From JAUREX01 sp044356825 (lineage in GTDB: Bacteria > Pseudomonadota > Alphaproteobacteria > Rhodobacterales > Rhodobacteraceae), in assembly GCA_044356825.1 (NCBI GenBank), contig JBIKVM010000106.1:1-9987 (forward strand): a stretch of DNA of 9,987 bases, in the 5' to 3' direction. Shown here in pieces: positions 1 through 8,031 of this stretch (position 1 is its first letter; every line of letters starts with the position of its first letter). The position numbers and the translations under genes are program-made. Under the pieces are notes generated by a model. That model was given only the letters and a program-made list of their open reading frames with translations. It was not told the origin of the DNA and did not search any database.

Positions 1-769
1 TCTGCGCCCCGATCACCCCCCCGATGATGAGCACGAGCGCGAGCAAGATATCGACCGACTGGCTCGTGTAGGCGTGCATGACCGTCGAGAAGCCGGTCAC
101 GAAGATGATCTGGAAGAGCGAGGTGCCAATCACGACCCGCGTCGGCATCCCGAGCAGATAGATCATTGCGGGAACCATGATGAACCCGCCCCCCACCCCC
201 ATCACGGCGGCAAGAAAGCCCACTGAGGCCCCGACCACGACAGGCGGGATGACGCTGATGTAAAGGCCTGAGGCGCGGAACTTCATCTTGAGCGGCAAGC
301 GATGGACGATCAGGTGCTGATGCGCGCGGCGCGGTCCTTCGCCCTTGCTGCTGCGGCGGATCGCACGCAGGCTCTCCTGGAACATGAGCGCGCCGATGAG
401 GCCGAGGAAGACGACATAGGAAAGCTGCACGAGCAGGTCCACCTGCCCTGCCCGGCGCAGCACGTCGAACACCCAGATCCCGGCGGACGCGCCCACGATC
501 CCGCCCCCGAGCAGCACGCCCCCCATGCGGAAGTCGACGCCCTTGCGGCGCATCTGCGACAGCACGCCCGAGATCGAGGCCGCCACCACCTGATTGGCGC
601 CCGTCGCCACCGCCACCGCCGGAGGAATGCCGATGAACATCAGGAGCGGCGTGATGAGGAACCCGCCCCCCACCCCGAAGATGCCCGACAGCAAGCCCAC
701 CATCCCGCCGAGCCCCAGCAGGATGAAGGCGTTGATCGAGACTTCGGCGATCGGAAGGTAAAGCTGCAT
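1..769 (-). CDS. TSUP (sulfite exporter TauE/SafE) family membrane protein, C-terminus cut by window edge
   Basis: The visible 256 residues read as a polytopic inner-membrane protein with the two-fold repeat of the TSUP family. The first repeat starts near residue 19 with a GxxxGLLSGIFGVGGGFLITP-type motif (about 24-41). The second starts near residue 180 with VGFLAAVMGVGGGFIMVP (about 183-200). A hydrophilic, Arg-rich linker (about 137-165) separates the halves. Members of this family are predicted anion exporters for sulfite, sulfoacetate, taurine-derived or related organosulfur anions; substrate cannot be read from sequence. The ATG at 769 is the only reasonable start in frame after the mraY stop; its Shine-Dalgarno is weak. 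It lies 69 bp after mraY on the same strand, so co-transcription with the dcw genes is possible. The gene runs off the left edge, so family length cannot be judged. Family call is firm, function is not. Confidence 0.9.
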   Translation of the reverse strand, partial: MQLYLPIAEVSINAFILLGLGGMVGLLSGIFGVGGGFLITPLLMFIGIPPAVAVATGANQVVAASISGVLSQMRRKGVDFRMGGVLLGGGIVGASAGIWVFDVLRRAGQVDLLVQLSYVVFLGLIGALMFQESLRAIRRSSKGEGPRRAHQHLIVHRLPLKMKFRASGLYISVIPPVVVGASVGFLAAVMGVGGGFIMVPAMIYLLGMPTRVVIGTSLFQIIFVTGFSTVMHAYTSQSVDILLALVLIIGGVIGAQ

Positions 770-838
770 CAGCCCGGATCCCGCCTGCGGATTGCGCGCG
801 CACCCATGAAGAACCCGCGCGCCCTTGTCAAACCCGCC
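770..838 (-). promoter_or_regulatory. mraY-TSUP gap with a possible weak promoter
   Basis: The 69-bp gap contains a perfect TTGACA hexamer on the minus strand (831-826), but the hexamer 17 nt downstream (CATGGG, 808-803) is a poor -10. A GCGCGC/GCGCGC inverted repeat lies here too, without a following T-tract, so it is not an intrinsic terminator. Read-through from mraY into the TSUP gene is therefore plausible, with an optional internal promoter. Confidence 0.25.
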
Positions 839-1921
839 CTATCGGACCTTGAGCGTCGCAAGCCCGATCAGCGCGAGGATGAGCGAGATGATCCAGAAGC
901 GGATCACGATCTGCGGCTCGGCCCAGCCCTTCTTCTCGAAGTGATGGTGGATCGGCGCCATCAGGAACACCCGCCGCCCGGTGCGCTTGAAGTAGAAGAC
1001 CTGGATGATGACCGAGAGCGCCTCGACCACGAAGAGCCCGCCCACGATCGCGAGCACGATCTCGTGCTTGGTGCAGACCGCGATCGCGCCGAGCGCGCCC
1101 CCAAGCGCGAGGCTGCCCGTGTCGCCCATGAACACTGCCGCGGGCGGGGCATTGTACCACAGAAACCCGAGCCCCCCGCCGATGAGGGCGGCAACGAAGA
1201 TCAACAGTTCGCCCGTCCCCGGCACGAAATGGACGCCGAGATAGTTGGCGAAATTGAAGTTCCCTACGGCATAGGCGATGATCCCGAGCGCCGCCGCCGC
1301 GATCATCACCGGCATGATCGCGAGCCCGTCGAGGCCGTCGGTCAGGTTCACCGCATTTGCTGAACCCACGATCACCAGCACCCCGAAGGGCAGGAAGAAC
1401 AGGCCGAGGTTCAGCAGCACATCCTTGAAGAGCGGCACCGCGAGGTGAAAGCCGAGCGCGTCCGGCTGGCCCTGCGCCGCAGCCCATGAGGCAAGGAGCG
1501 CGACGAGGATCCCGAGGCCCATCCGCACCCGGCCCGAGACGCCGCGGGTGTTCATCTTGGTGACCTTGGCGAAATCGTCGGCGAACCCGATCAGCCCGAA
1601 GGCGAGCGTGACGCCCAGCACGATCCAGACATAGGGGCTCGAGAGCCGCGCCCAGAGCAGGGTCGAGACGACGAGCGCCGAGAGGATCAGAAGCCCGCCC
1701 ATGGTCGGCGTGCCCGCCTTGGCGAAATGGCCCTGCGGCCCGTCCTCGCGGATGGGCTGGCCCTTCTTCTGGCGCTTGCGCAGCGCCTCGATCAGCGGCC
1801 GGCCGAAGACGAAGCCGAAGATCAGCGCGGTGAAGAACGCACCCCCAGCCCGGAAGGTGATGTAGCGAAAGAGGTTGAACAGATCGCCCCCCTGCGAGAA
1901 TTCGGTCAGCCAATAGAGCAT
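839..1921 (-). CDS. mraY: Phospho-N-acetylmuramoyl-pentapeptide-transferase
   Basis: MraY transfers phospho-MurNAc-pentapeptide from the UDP precursor to undecaprenyl phosphate in the inner membrane, making lipid I. The protein is 360 residues, the same length as E. coli MraY. The catalytic aspartates fall at the E. coli positions: D115-D116 in GFADDF and D267 in FMGDTGS. The NLTDGLDGL motif (192-200) and the HHH segment APIHHHFEKKGW (322-333) are intact, and about ten hydrophobic helices are visible. Two ATG codons are adjacent (1924 and 1921). I chose 1921 because the protein then begins MLYWL, typical of the family; that ATG overlaps the murF stop as TGATG. The other ATG would give an ATGA overlap and one extra Met. 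Either way translation is probably coupled to murF. Function is secure. Confidence 0.98.
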   Translation of the reverse strand: MLYWLTEFSQGGDLFNLFRYITFRAGGAFFTALIFGFVFGRPLIEALRKRQKKGQPIREDGPQGHFAKAGTPTMGGLLILSALVVSTLLWARLSSPYVWIVLGVTLAFGLIGFADDFAKVTKMNTRGVSGRVRMGLGILVALLASWAAAQGQPDALGFHLAVPLFKDVLLNLGLFFLPFGVLVIVGSANAVNLTDGLDGLAIMPVMIAAAALGIIAYAVGNFNFANYLGVHFVPGTGELLIFVAALIGGGLGFLWYNAPPAAVFMGDTGSLALGGALGAIAVCTKHEIVLAIVGGLFVVEALSVIIQVFYFKRTGRRVFLMAPIHHHFEKKGWAEPQIVIRFWIISLILALIGLATLKVR

Positions 1922-3372
1922 CATTCCCCCCCGGTCGGGCCGTCCGCGGCCCGCGCTTCGCCCAGCCGCGCCAGCGCCTCGGCCACCGCCGAGACGCGCG
2001 AGCCCTTCGACCCCTTCACGAGCACCACGTCGCCCGCATCGATCAGGTGGTGCGCCCGCGCGGCAAGCCCGGCCGCGTCCTCGGCCCATTCGCCGCGCCG
2101 CCCCTCGGGCAGCGCCTGCCAGAGCGCCGCCATCAGCGGCCCCGCGCAATGCACGGTGTCGATCACCCCAAGCGCCGGCAGATCGGCGATCGCGCGGTGG
2201 AGCGCCGCCGCCTCGGGCCCGAGTTCGAGCATGTCGCCCAGCACCGCGATCCGCCGGCCGCGCGCGATCCGCCCCAGCCCGTCGCGCGGCGCCGATTGCG
2301 CCAGCACCTCGAGTGCGGCGGCCATCGAGGCGGGATTGGCGTTGTAGGCGTCGTCGATGAGGTCGAAGGATTGCCGCTCGTCCACGGGATCGAGCAGCAC
2401 GCGCAGCCGGTTGCCGCGCCCCCGCGGCGGTTGCCAGCGCGCTAGATCCGCAACCGCCAGCGCCGGATCGAGCCCGAGCCCCGCCACCAGCGCCAGCACC
2501 CCGAGCGCGTTCTGTGCGAAGTGCCGCGCGGGCGTCATCACCTTGAAGAGGATGCCGCCGCCCGGCGTGCGCGCCTCGGCCACCGTCGCGCCCGGGGCGG
2601 GACGGAGCGCCTCGATCCGCCAGTCGGCGCGGGGGGCATCGCCGAAGGTCACGATCCGCGCCCTTGCGATATGGGCGCGCGCGATCAGGATCGGCGTCTG
2701 CGCCAGCCCCTCGGGCAGCACGGCCAGCCCCCCCGGGGCGAGCCCTGCGCAGATCGAGGCCTTCTCGACGGCGATCTTCTCGAGGCTGCCGAAGGCCTCG
2801 AGATGGGCGGCCGCGATCGTCGTGATCATGATCGCGTGCGGCCGGGTCAGGATGGCGAGGGGCGCGATCTCGCCCGGGTGGTTCATGCCGATCTCGACGA
2901 CCGCGAAATCGGCCTCACGCGGCAGACGCGCGAGCGTCAGCGGCACGCCCCAATGGTTGTTGAAGCTCGCCTCGGCGGCGTGCACCCGGCCCTGACCCGC
3001 CAGAACGGTGCGCAGCATCTCCTTGGTCGAGGTCTTGCCGACCGACCCCGTCACGGCGATGACGCGCGCCCCCGAGCGTGCCCGCCCCGCCGCGCCAAGT
3101 GCCGTGAGGGCCGCGAGCACCTCGGGCACGATGAGGAGCGGCGCATCGGCCGCCACCCCGGGCGGCACCCGCGCGACCATCGCCGCCGAGGCACCGCGGG
3201 CGAGCGCATCGGCCACGAAATCATGCCCGTCGCGCTGCGCGCTGAGCGCGACGAACAGATCGCCCGGCGCGATGCTGCGGCTGTCGATCGAGACGCCGCT
3301 GGCGGCGAAGGGGCGCGTCGCGCGCCCGCCCGTCGCGGCTTCGGCCTCGGCCGAGGTCCAGAGCACGCTCAT
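1921..3372 (-). CDS. murF: UDP-MurNAc-tripeptide--D-Ala-D-Ala ligase
   Basis: MurF is the cytoplasmic ATP-dependent ligase that adds the D-alanyl-D-alanine dipeptide to UDP-MurNAc-tripeptide, giving the pentapeptide used by MraY. The 483-residue protein shows the three Mur ligase domains. The N-terminal domain carries SGVSIDSRSIAPGDLFVAL (about 25-43). The central ATPase has the P-loop TGSVGKTST (108-116), the NNHWGVPLTL segment (138-147) and VEIGMNHPGEI (159-169). The C-terminal domain has DAYNANPASM (341-350), AVLGDMLELG (376-385) and VKGSKGSR (452-459). The start ATG at 3372 overlaps the murE stop by 4 nt (ATGA), and the stop overlaps the mraY start, so it sits in a translationally coupled murE-murF-mraY run. 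It is slightly longer than E. coli MurF (452 aa), with an Ala/Gly-rich tail. No defects seen. Confidence 0.97.
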   Translation of the reverse strand: MSVLWTSAEAEAATGGRATRPFAASGVSIDSRSIAPGDLFVALSAQRDGHDFVADALARGASAAMVARVPPGVAADAPLLIVPEVLAALTALGAAGRARSGARVIAVTGSVGKTSTKEMLRTVLAGQGRVHAAEASFNNHWGVPLTLARLPREADFAVVEIGMNHPGEIAPLAILTRPHAIMITTIAAAHLEAFGSLEKIAVEKASICAGLAPGGLAVLPEGLAQTPILIARAHIARARIVTFGDAPRADWRIEALRPAPGATVAEARTPGGGILFKVMTPARHFAQNALGVLALVAGLGLDPALAVADLARWQPPRGRGNRLRVLLDPVDERQSFDLIDDAYNANPASMAAALEVLAQSAPRDGLGRIARGRRIAVLGDMLELGPEAAALHRAIADLPALGVIDTVHCAGPLMAALWQALPEGRRGEWAEDAAGLAARAHHLIDAGDVVLVKGSKGSRVSAVAEALARLGEARAADGPTGGE

Positions 3373-4856
3373 ACCCCCCGCCCCTCGAGCGCCGCGACCG
3401 CCATCGACGCCTGCTCGGCATCGTCGAAGGGATAGACCTGCCCCATGATCTCCTGCCCCGTCTCGTGGCCCTTGCCGGCGATCAGCAGCGCATCCCCCGC
3501 CCCGAGCATCGCCACCCCGCGCAGGATCGCCTCGGCCCGGTCGCCGACCTCGGCCGCCGCGGGGCAGCCCGCGCGCAGCTCGGCCCGGATCGCGGCCGCG
3601 TCCTCGGTCCGCGGATTGTCGTCCGTCACGATCACCGCATCCGCCCCCGCCGCCGCCGCCGCGCCCATGAGCGGCCGCTTGCCCCGGTCGCGGTCGCCGC
3701 CCGCGCCGAGGACGATCACGATCCGCCCCATCACATGCGGGCGCAGCGCGGCGAGGGCGGTCGCGATGGCGTCGGGCGTGTGGGCGTAATCGACGAAGAC
3801 CGCCGCGCCGTTCGCCCGCGTCGCGGCCTTCTGCATCCGCCCGCGCACGGTCTGGAGCCGCGGCAGGGCATCGAACACCGCCTCGGGCGCATCGCCGCAG
3901 GCGATGGCAAGGCCCGCCGCCACCGCGACATTCGCGGCCTGAAATCCGCCCACGAGGTTCAGCCGGACCTGCCGCGCCTGCCCCTGCCAGAGGAGGCGCA
4001 CCTCCTGCCCCGTCGCGTCGTGGCGCTGACCGGCGAGGCGCAGATCGGCCGCCGCGGCCTCACCCGTCCCGATCACGCGCTGGCCCCGGTCGCGGGCGCG
4101 GGCGGCAAGGATCCGCCCCCGCGGATCGTCGAGGTTCAGCACCGCCGTCGCCCCCTCGGGCAGGACGCGGCCGAAAAGGCCCGCCTTGGCCTCGAAATAG
4201 GCGTCCTCGTCCGCGTGATAGTCGAGGTGATCGCGCGTGAGGTTGGTAAATCCCGCGGCCATCAGGCGCACGCCCTCGAGCCTGCGCTGGTCGAGCCCGT
4301 GGGAGGACGCCTCCATGCAGCCATGGGTCACACCCGCCGCCGCGGCCTCGGCCAGCAGGCGGGCGAGCGTCAGCGCGTCGGGTGTGGTGTGGCGCGAGGG
4401 GGCCGACCACGCGCCCTCGACCCCGGTCGTGCCGAGGTTGATCGCCGCATGGCCGAGCACCGTCCAGATCTGGCGGGTGAAACTTGCGACCGACGTCTTG
4501 CCGTTCGTCCCCGTCACCGCCGCCATCACCCCGGGCTGGGCGCCGAACCAGATCGCGGCCGCATGGGCAAGCGCGGCGCGCGCATCCTCGACCACGATCA
4601 GCGCCACATCGGGGTGCCCGCCGAGCGCCGCGCGCGCCAGCGACGCCCCTGCCGCATCGGTCAGGATCGCCGTCGCGCCAGCCGCCGCGGCCTCGGCCGC
4701 GAAGCGCGCGCCATGCACGCGCGTGCCGGGCAGCGCGGCGAACAGCATCCCCGGCCGGACCGCGCGGCTTTCGGTGGCAATGCCCGAGACCGTGATGCCG
4801 CCGTGGCCCGTCCCGAGTCCGAGATCGGCCAGATGCGCGCGCGCCCGCTCAGCCAC
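3369..4856 (-). CDS. murE: UDP-MurNAc-L-alanyl-D-glutamate--2,6-diaminopimelate ligase
   Basis: MurE is the cytoplasmic ligase that adds the third stem-peptide residue to UDP-MurNAc-L-Ala-D-Glu. The 495-residue protein has an N-terminal MurE domain (SGIATESRAVRPGMLF, about 24-39), a P-loop TGTNGKTS (115-122), MEASSHGLDQ (181-190), FTNLTRDHLDYH (203-214) and the lysine expected to be carbamylated, K224 in YFEAKAGLF. The C-terminal domain has VDYAHTPDA (355-363) and GKGHE (461-465). The DNPR signature (413-416) is the one associated with meso-diaminopimelate rather than lysine, as expected for a Gram-negative. The start is GTG at 4856; GGAGG at 4866-4862, 5 nt upstream, supports it, and no in-frame ATG lies between there and the ftsI stop. 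The 38-nt gap before murE is the largest within this gene run. Confidence 0.97.
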   Translation of the reverse strand: MAERARAHLADLGLGTGHGGITVSGIATESRAVRPGMLFAALPGTRVHGARFAAEAAAAGATAILTDAAGASLARAALGGHPDVALIVVEDARAALAHAAAIWFGAQPGVMAAVTGTNGKTSVASFTRQIWTVLGHAAINLGTTGVEGAWSAPSRHTTPDALTLARLLAEAAAAGVTHGCMEASSHGLDQRRLEGVRLMAAGFTNLTRDHLDYHADEDAYFEAKAGLFGRVLPEGATAVLNLDDPRGRILAARARDRGQRVIGTGEAAAADLRLAGQRHDATGQEVRLLWQGQARQVRLNLVGGFQAANVAVAAGLAIACGDAPEAVFDALPRLQTVRGRMQKAATRANGAAVFVDYAHTPDAIATALAALRPHVMGRIVIVLGAGGDRDRGKRPLMGAAAAAGADAVIVTDDNPRTEDAAAIRAELRAGCPAAAEVGDRAEAILRGVAMLGAGDALLIAGKGHETGQEIMGQVYPFDDAEQASMAVAALEGRGV

Positions 4857-4861
4857 TCCAG

Positions 4862-4866
4862 CCTCC
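4862..4866 (-). promoter_or_regulatory. Shine-Dalgarno fixing the GTG start of murE
   Basis: GGAGG on the minus strand, followed by five bases and then GTG (4856-4854). This is one of the few strong ribosome binding sites here outside an overlapping gene, and it decides a non-ATG start. Confidence 0.75.
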
Positions 4867-4894
4867 GTGATCGTGCCCCATCCGTGCCCGGCCC

Positions 4895-6679
4895 CTATTC
4901 GCTGAGGACGGGGTAATCGGCAAGGACGGTTTCCGCCGGCTCGGGCTCGGGCCTGACCCCGAGCAACGGGCCGATGCGGCGCAGGACCACCTGCACGACG
5001 GGCACCGTCGTCCAGCCCGCGGTGCGGCGGGCCTCGGTGCCGGTCGTATCCTCGGCCTCGTCGAGCGATACGACGAGGACATAGCGCGGGTCGGTCATCG
5101 GAAAGGCGCCGGCAAAGGTCGCGACCACCTTGTCATCGACATAGCCGCCGCCCCGGCTGGGCTTTTCGGCCGTCCCGGTCTTGCCGCCGAGGTAATAGCC
5201 CGCGACCTCGGCCTGCCGGGCGGTGCCTTGCGTGACGGTCGAGCGCAAGATCCCGCGCATCCGGGCCGACGTCTCGGGAGAAATCAGCCTCTCGCCCAGC
5301 GCGGGATCATCGCGGCGCAAGAGCGTGGGGGTGACGCGCTGACCCCCGTTCACGATTCCGCCATAGGCTGCTGCGAGGTGCACGAGATTGGCCGAGATCC
5401 CGTGGCCGTAGGCGACGGTCGCGGCGGTGGTGTCGGACCATTTCGCGGGCACGAGGGGGCGCGCGCCCGGCGCCTCGCTGAGTTCGAGGGGCACGGGCGC
5501 GAAGAAGCCGAGGCGGCGCAGGAATTCCTCTTGCGGGCCGTGGCCGATCTGGGTCGCGAGTTTCACCGTCCCGACGTTCGAGCTCTTGGCGATGATGCCC
5601 GCGACCGTCAGGACGCGCGGTGTCAGCGGATGGTCGCGCACCGTCGCGGCCCCGGCACGGATCGGGCCCTTGACGTCCATGACCGTCTCGGGCTCGACCA
5701 GGCCGAGTTCGAGCGCCTGCGCCACCGGAAAGACCTTCATCACCGAGCCGAGTTCATAGACCCCCTGCAGCGCGCGGTTGAAGAGCGGGCTGTCGCCCGG
5801 ATCGCCCGTCACGCGCGGGTTTGGCCGGTCATTGGGGTCAAAGTCGGGCAGCGAGACCATGGCGAGGATCTCGCCCGTCCGCGCATCCATCACGAGGGCG
5901 GCGGCACCCTTGGCGTTCATGAGTTGCATGCCCGCCTCGAGCGTCTCGGTCAGCGCCGCCTGCACCGACAGGTCGATCGAGAGTTGCAGCGGCAGGCCGA
6001 GCAGCGCCGGATCGCGCAGCCGCTGGTCGAGCGCGCGCTCGATCCCGGCCGTGCCGATGACCTCGGCCGAATCGACCCCCTCCTGCCCGAAGGACGCCCC
6101 GCCCAGCACATGCGCCGCAATCCGCCCGTTGGGATAAAGCCGCATCTCGCGCGCGCCGAAGAGGAGGCCCGGCTCGCCGATCTCGTGCACCTGCTGGCGC
6201 TGCTCGGGCGAGAGGGTGCGGCGCACCCAGACGAAGCTGCGCCCCGAGGTGAACTGGCGGGCCAGCGTGTCGGCATCGAGGTCGGGAAAGATCGCGGCCA
6301 GCGCCCGGGCACTGCCGATCGGGTCGATCATGTCGCGCGGATGGGCATAGAGGGCGTGGGTCACGAGATTCGTCGCCAGAACCCGGCCCTGCCGGTCGAC
6401 GATGTCAGCCCTCTGGGCCTGGATCTCGGCCCGTGTCGCGGTGGTGCCTGTCTCGACCGGAACGGTCGCCGCCAGCAGTCCCATGCGCACCCCGATGACC
6501 GAGAAGAACACGCAAAAGCCGACGGTCAGATACAACAGCCGCCGTGCCGCGACGGCGCGGTGGTGTTCGCGCGCGTCCTCGTGCCGGCGGCGGATGTTCT
6601 CGGCCTCGATCCGGTCGGGGTTCTCGCCCTCGGCGCGCGCCTTGAGGATGCGGGCAAGGGGCCGCAGCGGTGTGCGCAT
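4895..6679 (-). CDS. ftsI: Septal peptidoglycan D,D-transpeptidase FtsI (PBP3, class B PBP)
   Basis: FtsI is the divisome transpeptidase that crosslinks septal peptidoglycan together with FtsW, activated through FtsQLB. The 594-residue protein has a basic cytoplasmic N-terminus, one membrane anchor (about 48-70), a pedestal/dimerisation domain (QRADIVDRQGRVLATN, 89-104, to about 215) and a penicillin-binding transpeptidase domain. All three active-site motifs are intact: SVMK with the acylated serine S312 and K315, SSN (366-368) and KTG (500-502). I chose the ATG at 6679, which overlaps the ftsL stop as TGATG; the longer open frame to 6853 is only ftsL read in another frame, and the protein from 6679 has the expected short cytoplasmic tail. 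It ends 38 nt before murE. The ATVPVETGT segment after the anchor is not a lipobox, so this is not a lipoprotein. Confidence 0.96.
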   Translation of the reverse strand: MRTPLRPLARILKARAEGENPDRIEAENIRRRHEDAREHHRAVAARRLLYLTVGFCVFFSVIGVRMGLLAATVPVETGTTATRAEIQAQRADIVDRQGRVLATNLVTHALYAHPRDMIDPIGSARALAAIFPDLDADTLARQFTSGRSFVWVRRTLSPEQRQQVHEIGEPGLLFGAREMRLYPNGRIAAHVLGGASFGQEGVDSAEVIGTAGIERALDQRLRDPALLGLPLQLSIDLSVQAALTETLEAGMQLMNAKGAAALVMDARTGEILAMVSLPDFDPNDRPNPRVTGDPGDSPLFNRALQGVYELGSVMKVFPVAQALELGLVEPETVMDVKGPIRAGAATVRDHPLTPRVLTVAGIIAKSSNVGTVKLATQIGHGPQEEFLRRLGFFAPVPLELSEAPGARPLVPAKWSDTTAATVAYGHGISANLVHLAAAYGGIVNGGQRVTPTLLRRDDPALGERLISPETSARMRGILRSTVTQGTARQAEVAGYYLGGKTGTAEKPSRGGGYVDDKVVATFAGAFPMTDPRYVLVVSLDEAEDTTGTEARRTAGWTTVPVVQVVLRRIGPLLGVRPEPEPAETVLADYPVLSE

Positions 6680-7014
6680 CAGGGCTCCTCCGCGGGGGTT
6701 TCTGCCCCGACCTCGGCCTCCGGCGCCAGCGAGGGTAGCGGCAGGTTCGAGAGGGCGGCGAACTGCTCGGGGGAGATCGCAAAGAGCGGCAGCGCCCCGA
6801 CATTGGCGACGACCAATTCGGCGAGGCGGTCGGGACGGTTGAGATAGGCCCATTCGGCGCGGTTGACCGCGATCGCCTCGCGCAGGGCGGCGACCTCGCG
6901 CTGAAGCGCCTTGACCTCGCGCAGCGCCTGCTGGGTCGCATAATTCTCGCGATAGGCCCAGAAGGCCAGCGTCAGCACCCCGAACCCGGCCAGCAGGATG
7001 AGGAGCGTGCGCAT
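6679..7014 (-). CDS. ftsL: Cell division protein FtsL
   Basis: FtsL is a small bitopic divisome protein that pairs with FtsB and links FtsQ to FtsWI. The 111-residue product has a membrane segment at about 3-20 and then a helical stretch with hydrophobic heptad spacing (about 25-52), typical of the FtsL/FtsB coiled coil. The WAYLNRPDRLAELV motif (55-68) is the conserved FtsL signature after the coil, followed by a short acidic, Pro/Glu-rich tail. Both ends overlap neighbours by one base (TGATG): the rsmH stop at its start and the ftsI ATG at its end. FtsL sequences diverge widely, so the call rests on topology, the motif and its fixed place between rsmH and ftsI, which together are strong. 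Confidence 0.93.
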   Translation of the reverse strand: MRTLLILLAGFGVLTLAFWAYRENYATQQALREVKALQREVAALREAIAVNRAEWAYLNRPDRLAELVVANVGALPLFAISPEQFAALSNLPLPSLAPEAEVGAETPAEEP

Positions 7015-8030
7015 CAGCGCCCCCTGCCGCGCGCGGCGGCGCGGCCGGCGGGATGGTCGGGCAGCGCCGGGACGCCGAGCGCGCGCGGATCGGGCGCCGA
7101 GGGCGGTGCCGAGGTGCGGCGCGCCACCCGCAGATGGGCCGAGCGCGCGCGCGGATTGGCCGCGACCTCGGCCGCGTCGGGGGCGATGGCGCGCCGCGTC
7201 ACCGCCTCGAACCGCGCGGGGGCGGGGGCGGCGCCCGGCATGTGGCGGCTCTGCCCGCCCGAGGGGTCGGCGGCCTCGGCGATGAAGCGCTTGACGATGC
7301 GATCCTCGAGCGAATGGAACGTCACGACGGCCAGCAGCCCGCCCGGGCGCAGCGCGCGCTCGGCCGCCGCCAGCCCCGCGACCAGGGATTCGAACTCGGC
7401 GTTGACGGCGATGCGCAGCGCCTGGAAGCTGCGCGTCGCGGGGTGGCTCTGGCCGGGCTTGGGCCGGGGCAGGCAGCCCGCCACGATCTCGGCCAGCGCC
7501 CGCGTCGTCTCGATCGGCGCCACGGCGCGCGCGGCGACGATCGCGCGCGCGATGCGCCGCGCGGCGTGCTCTTCGCCGTAGTGATAGAGGATGTCGGCGA
7601 TCGCGGCCTCGGGCGCGCGGTTCACGATGTCGGCCGCCGTCGGGCCCTCGGCGCCCATCCGCATGTCGAGCGGCCCGTCGCGCAGGAAGGAGAACCCGCG
7701 CGCGGCCTCGTCGATCTGCATCGACGACACCCCCAGATCGAGCACCACCCCATCGACCGGACCGCCCGCGAGCGTGTCGAGATCGGCGAAATTCCCTTGC
7801 ACGAGCGTCAGCCGATCGCCGAGCGCGCCCGCCCAGCCCGCCGCGAGCGCGAGTGCGTGCGGATCGCGGTCGATGCCGATGACGCGCGCCGCGCCGGCCT
7901 CGATGAGTGCGCGCGCATATCCGCCCGCCCCGAAGGTGCCATCGACCCAGGTGCCGCGCACGGGCGCCACCGCCGCGATCAGCGGTCCGATCAGCACGGG
8001 GATATGGGGCGGGGGCGCCATCATGCCCAT
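7014..8030 (-). CDS. rsmH: 16S rRNA (cytosine1402-N4)-methyltransferase RsmH (MraW)
   Basis: RsmH methylates N4 of C1402 in the decoding centre of 16S rRNA using S-adenosylmethionine. The 338-residue protein shows the SAM-binding DGTFGAGGYA (30-39), IGIDRDPHAL (51-60), DLGVSSMQ (98-105), the family signature HPATRSFQALRIAVN (196-210), FHSLEDRIVK (238-247) and the C-terminal NPRARSAHLR (292-301). After this comes an unconserved Ala/Pro/Arg-rich tail of about 33 residues; E. coli RsmH is 313 aa. The ATG at 8030 lies one base after the mraZ stop and has the G-rich end of mraZ as ribosome site. ATGs at 8024 and 8021 are alternatives; the last gives MAPPPHIPVL, which also looks like a family N-terminus, so the start is uncertain by three codons. 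The identity is secure. Confidence 0.97.
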   Translation of the reverse strand: MGMMAPPPHIPVLIGPLIAAVAPVRGTWVDGTFGAGGYARALIEAGAARVIGIDRDPHALALAAGWAGALGDRLTLVQGNFADLDTLAGGPVDGVVLDLGVSSMQIDEAARGFSFLRDGPLDMRMGAEGPTAADIVNRAPEAAIADILYHYGEEHAARRIARAIVAARAVAPIETTRALAEIVAGCLPRPKPGQSHPATRSFQALRIAVNAEFESLVAGLAAAERALRPGGLLAVVTFHSLEDRIVKRFIAEAADPSGGQSRHMPGAAPAPARFEAVTRRAIAPDAAEVAANPRARSAHLRVARRTSAPPSAPDPRALGVPALPDHPAGRAAARGRGR

Positions 8031-8031
8031 C

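Noticed and set aside
767..806. A 12-codon minus-strand leader frame (ATG 806) whose stop overlaps the TSUP ATG as TGATG
   Set aside because: It is too short to support, with no good ribosome site and a composition expected by chance.
796..826. GCGCGC inverted repeat after mraY as a terminator
   Set aside because: No T-tract follows on either strand.
828..1913. A 361-codon minus-strand frame almost as long as mraY
   Set aside because: It is mraY read in another frame; the product is Arg/Pro-rich with no membrane segments, while the true frame has all MraY motifs.
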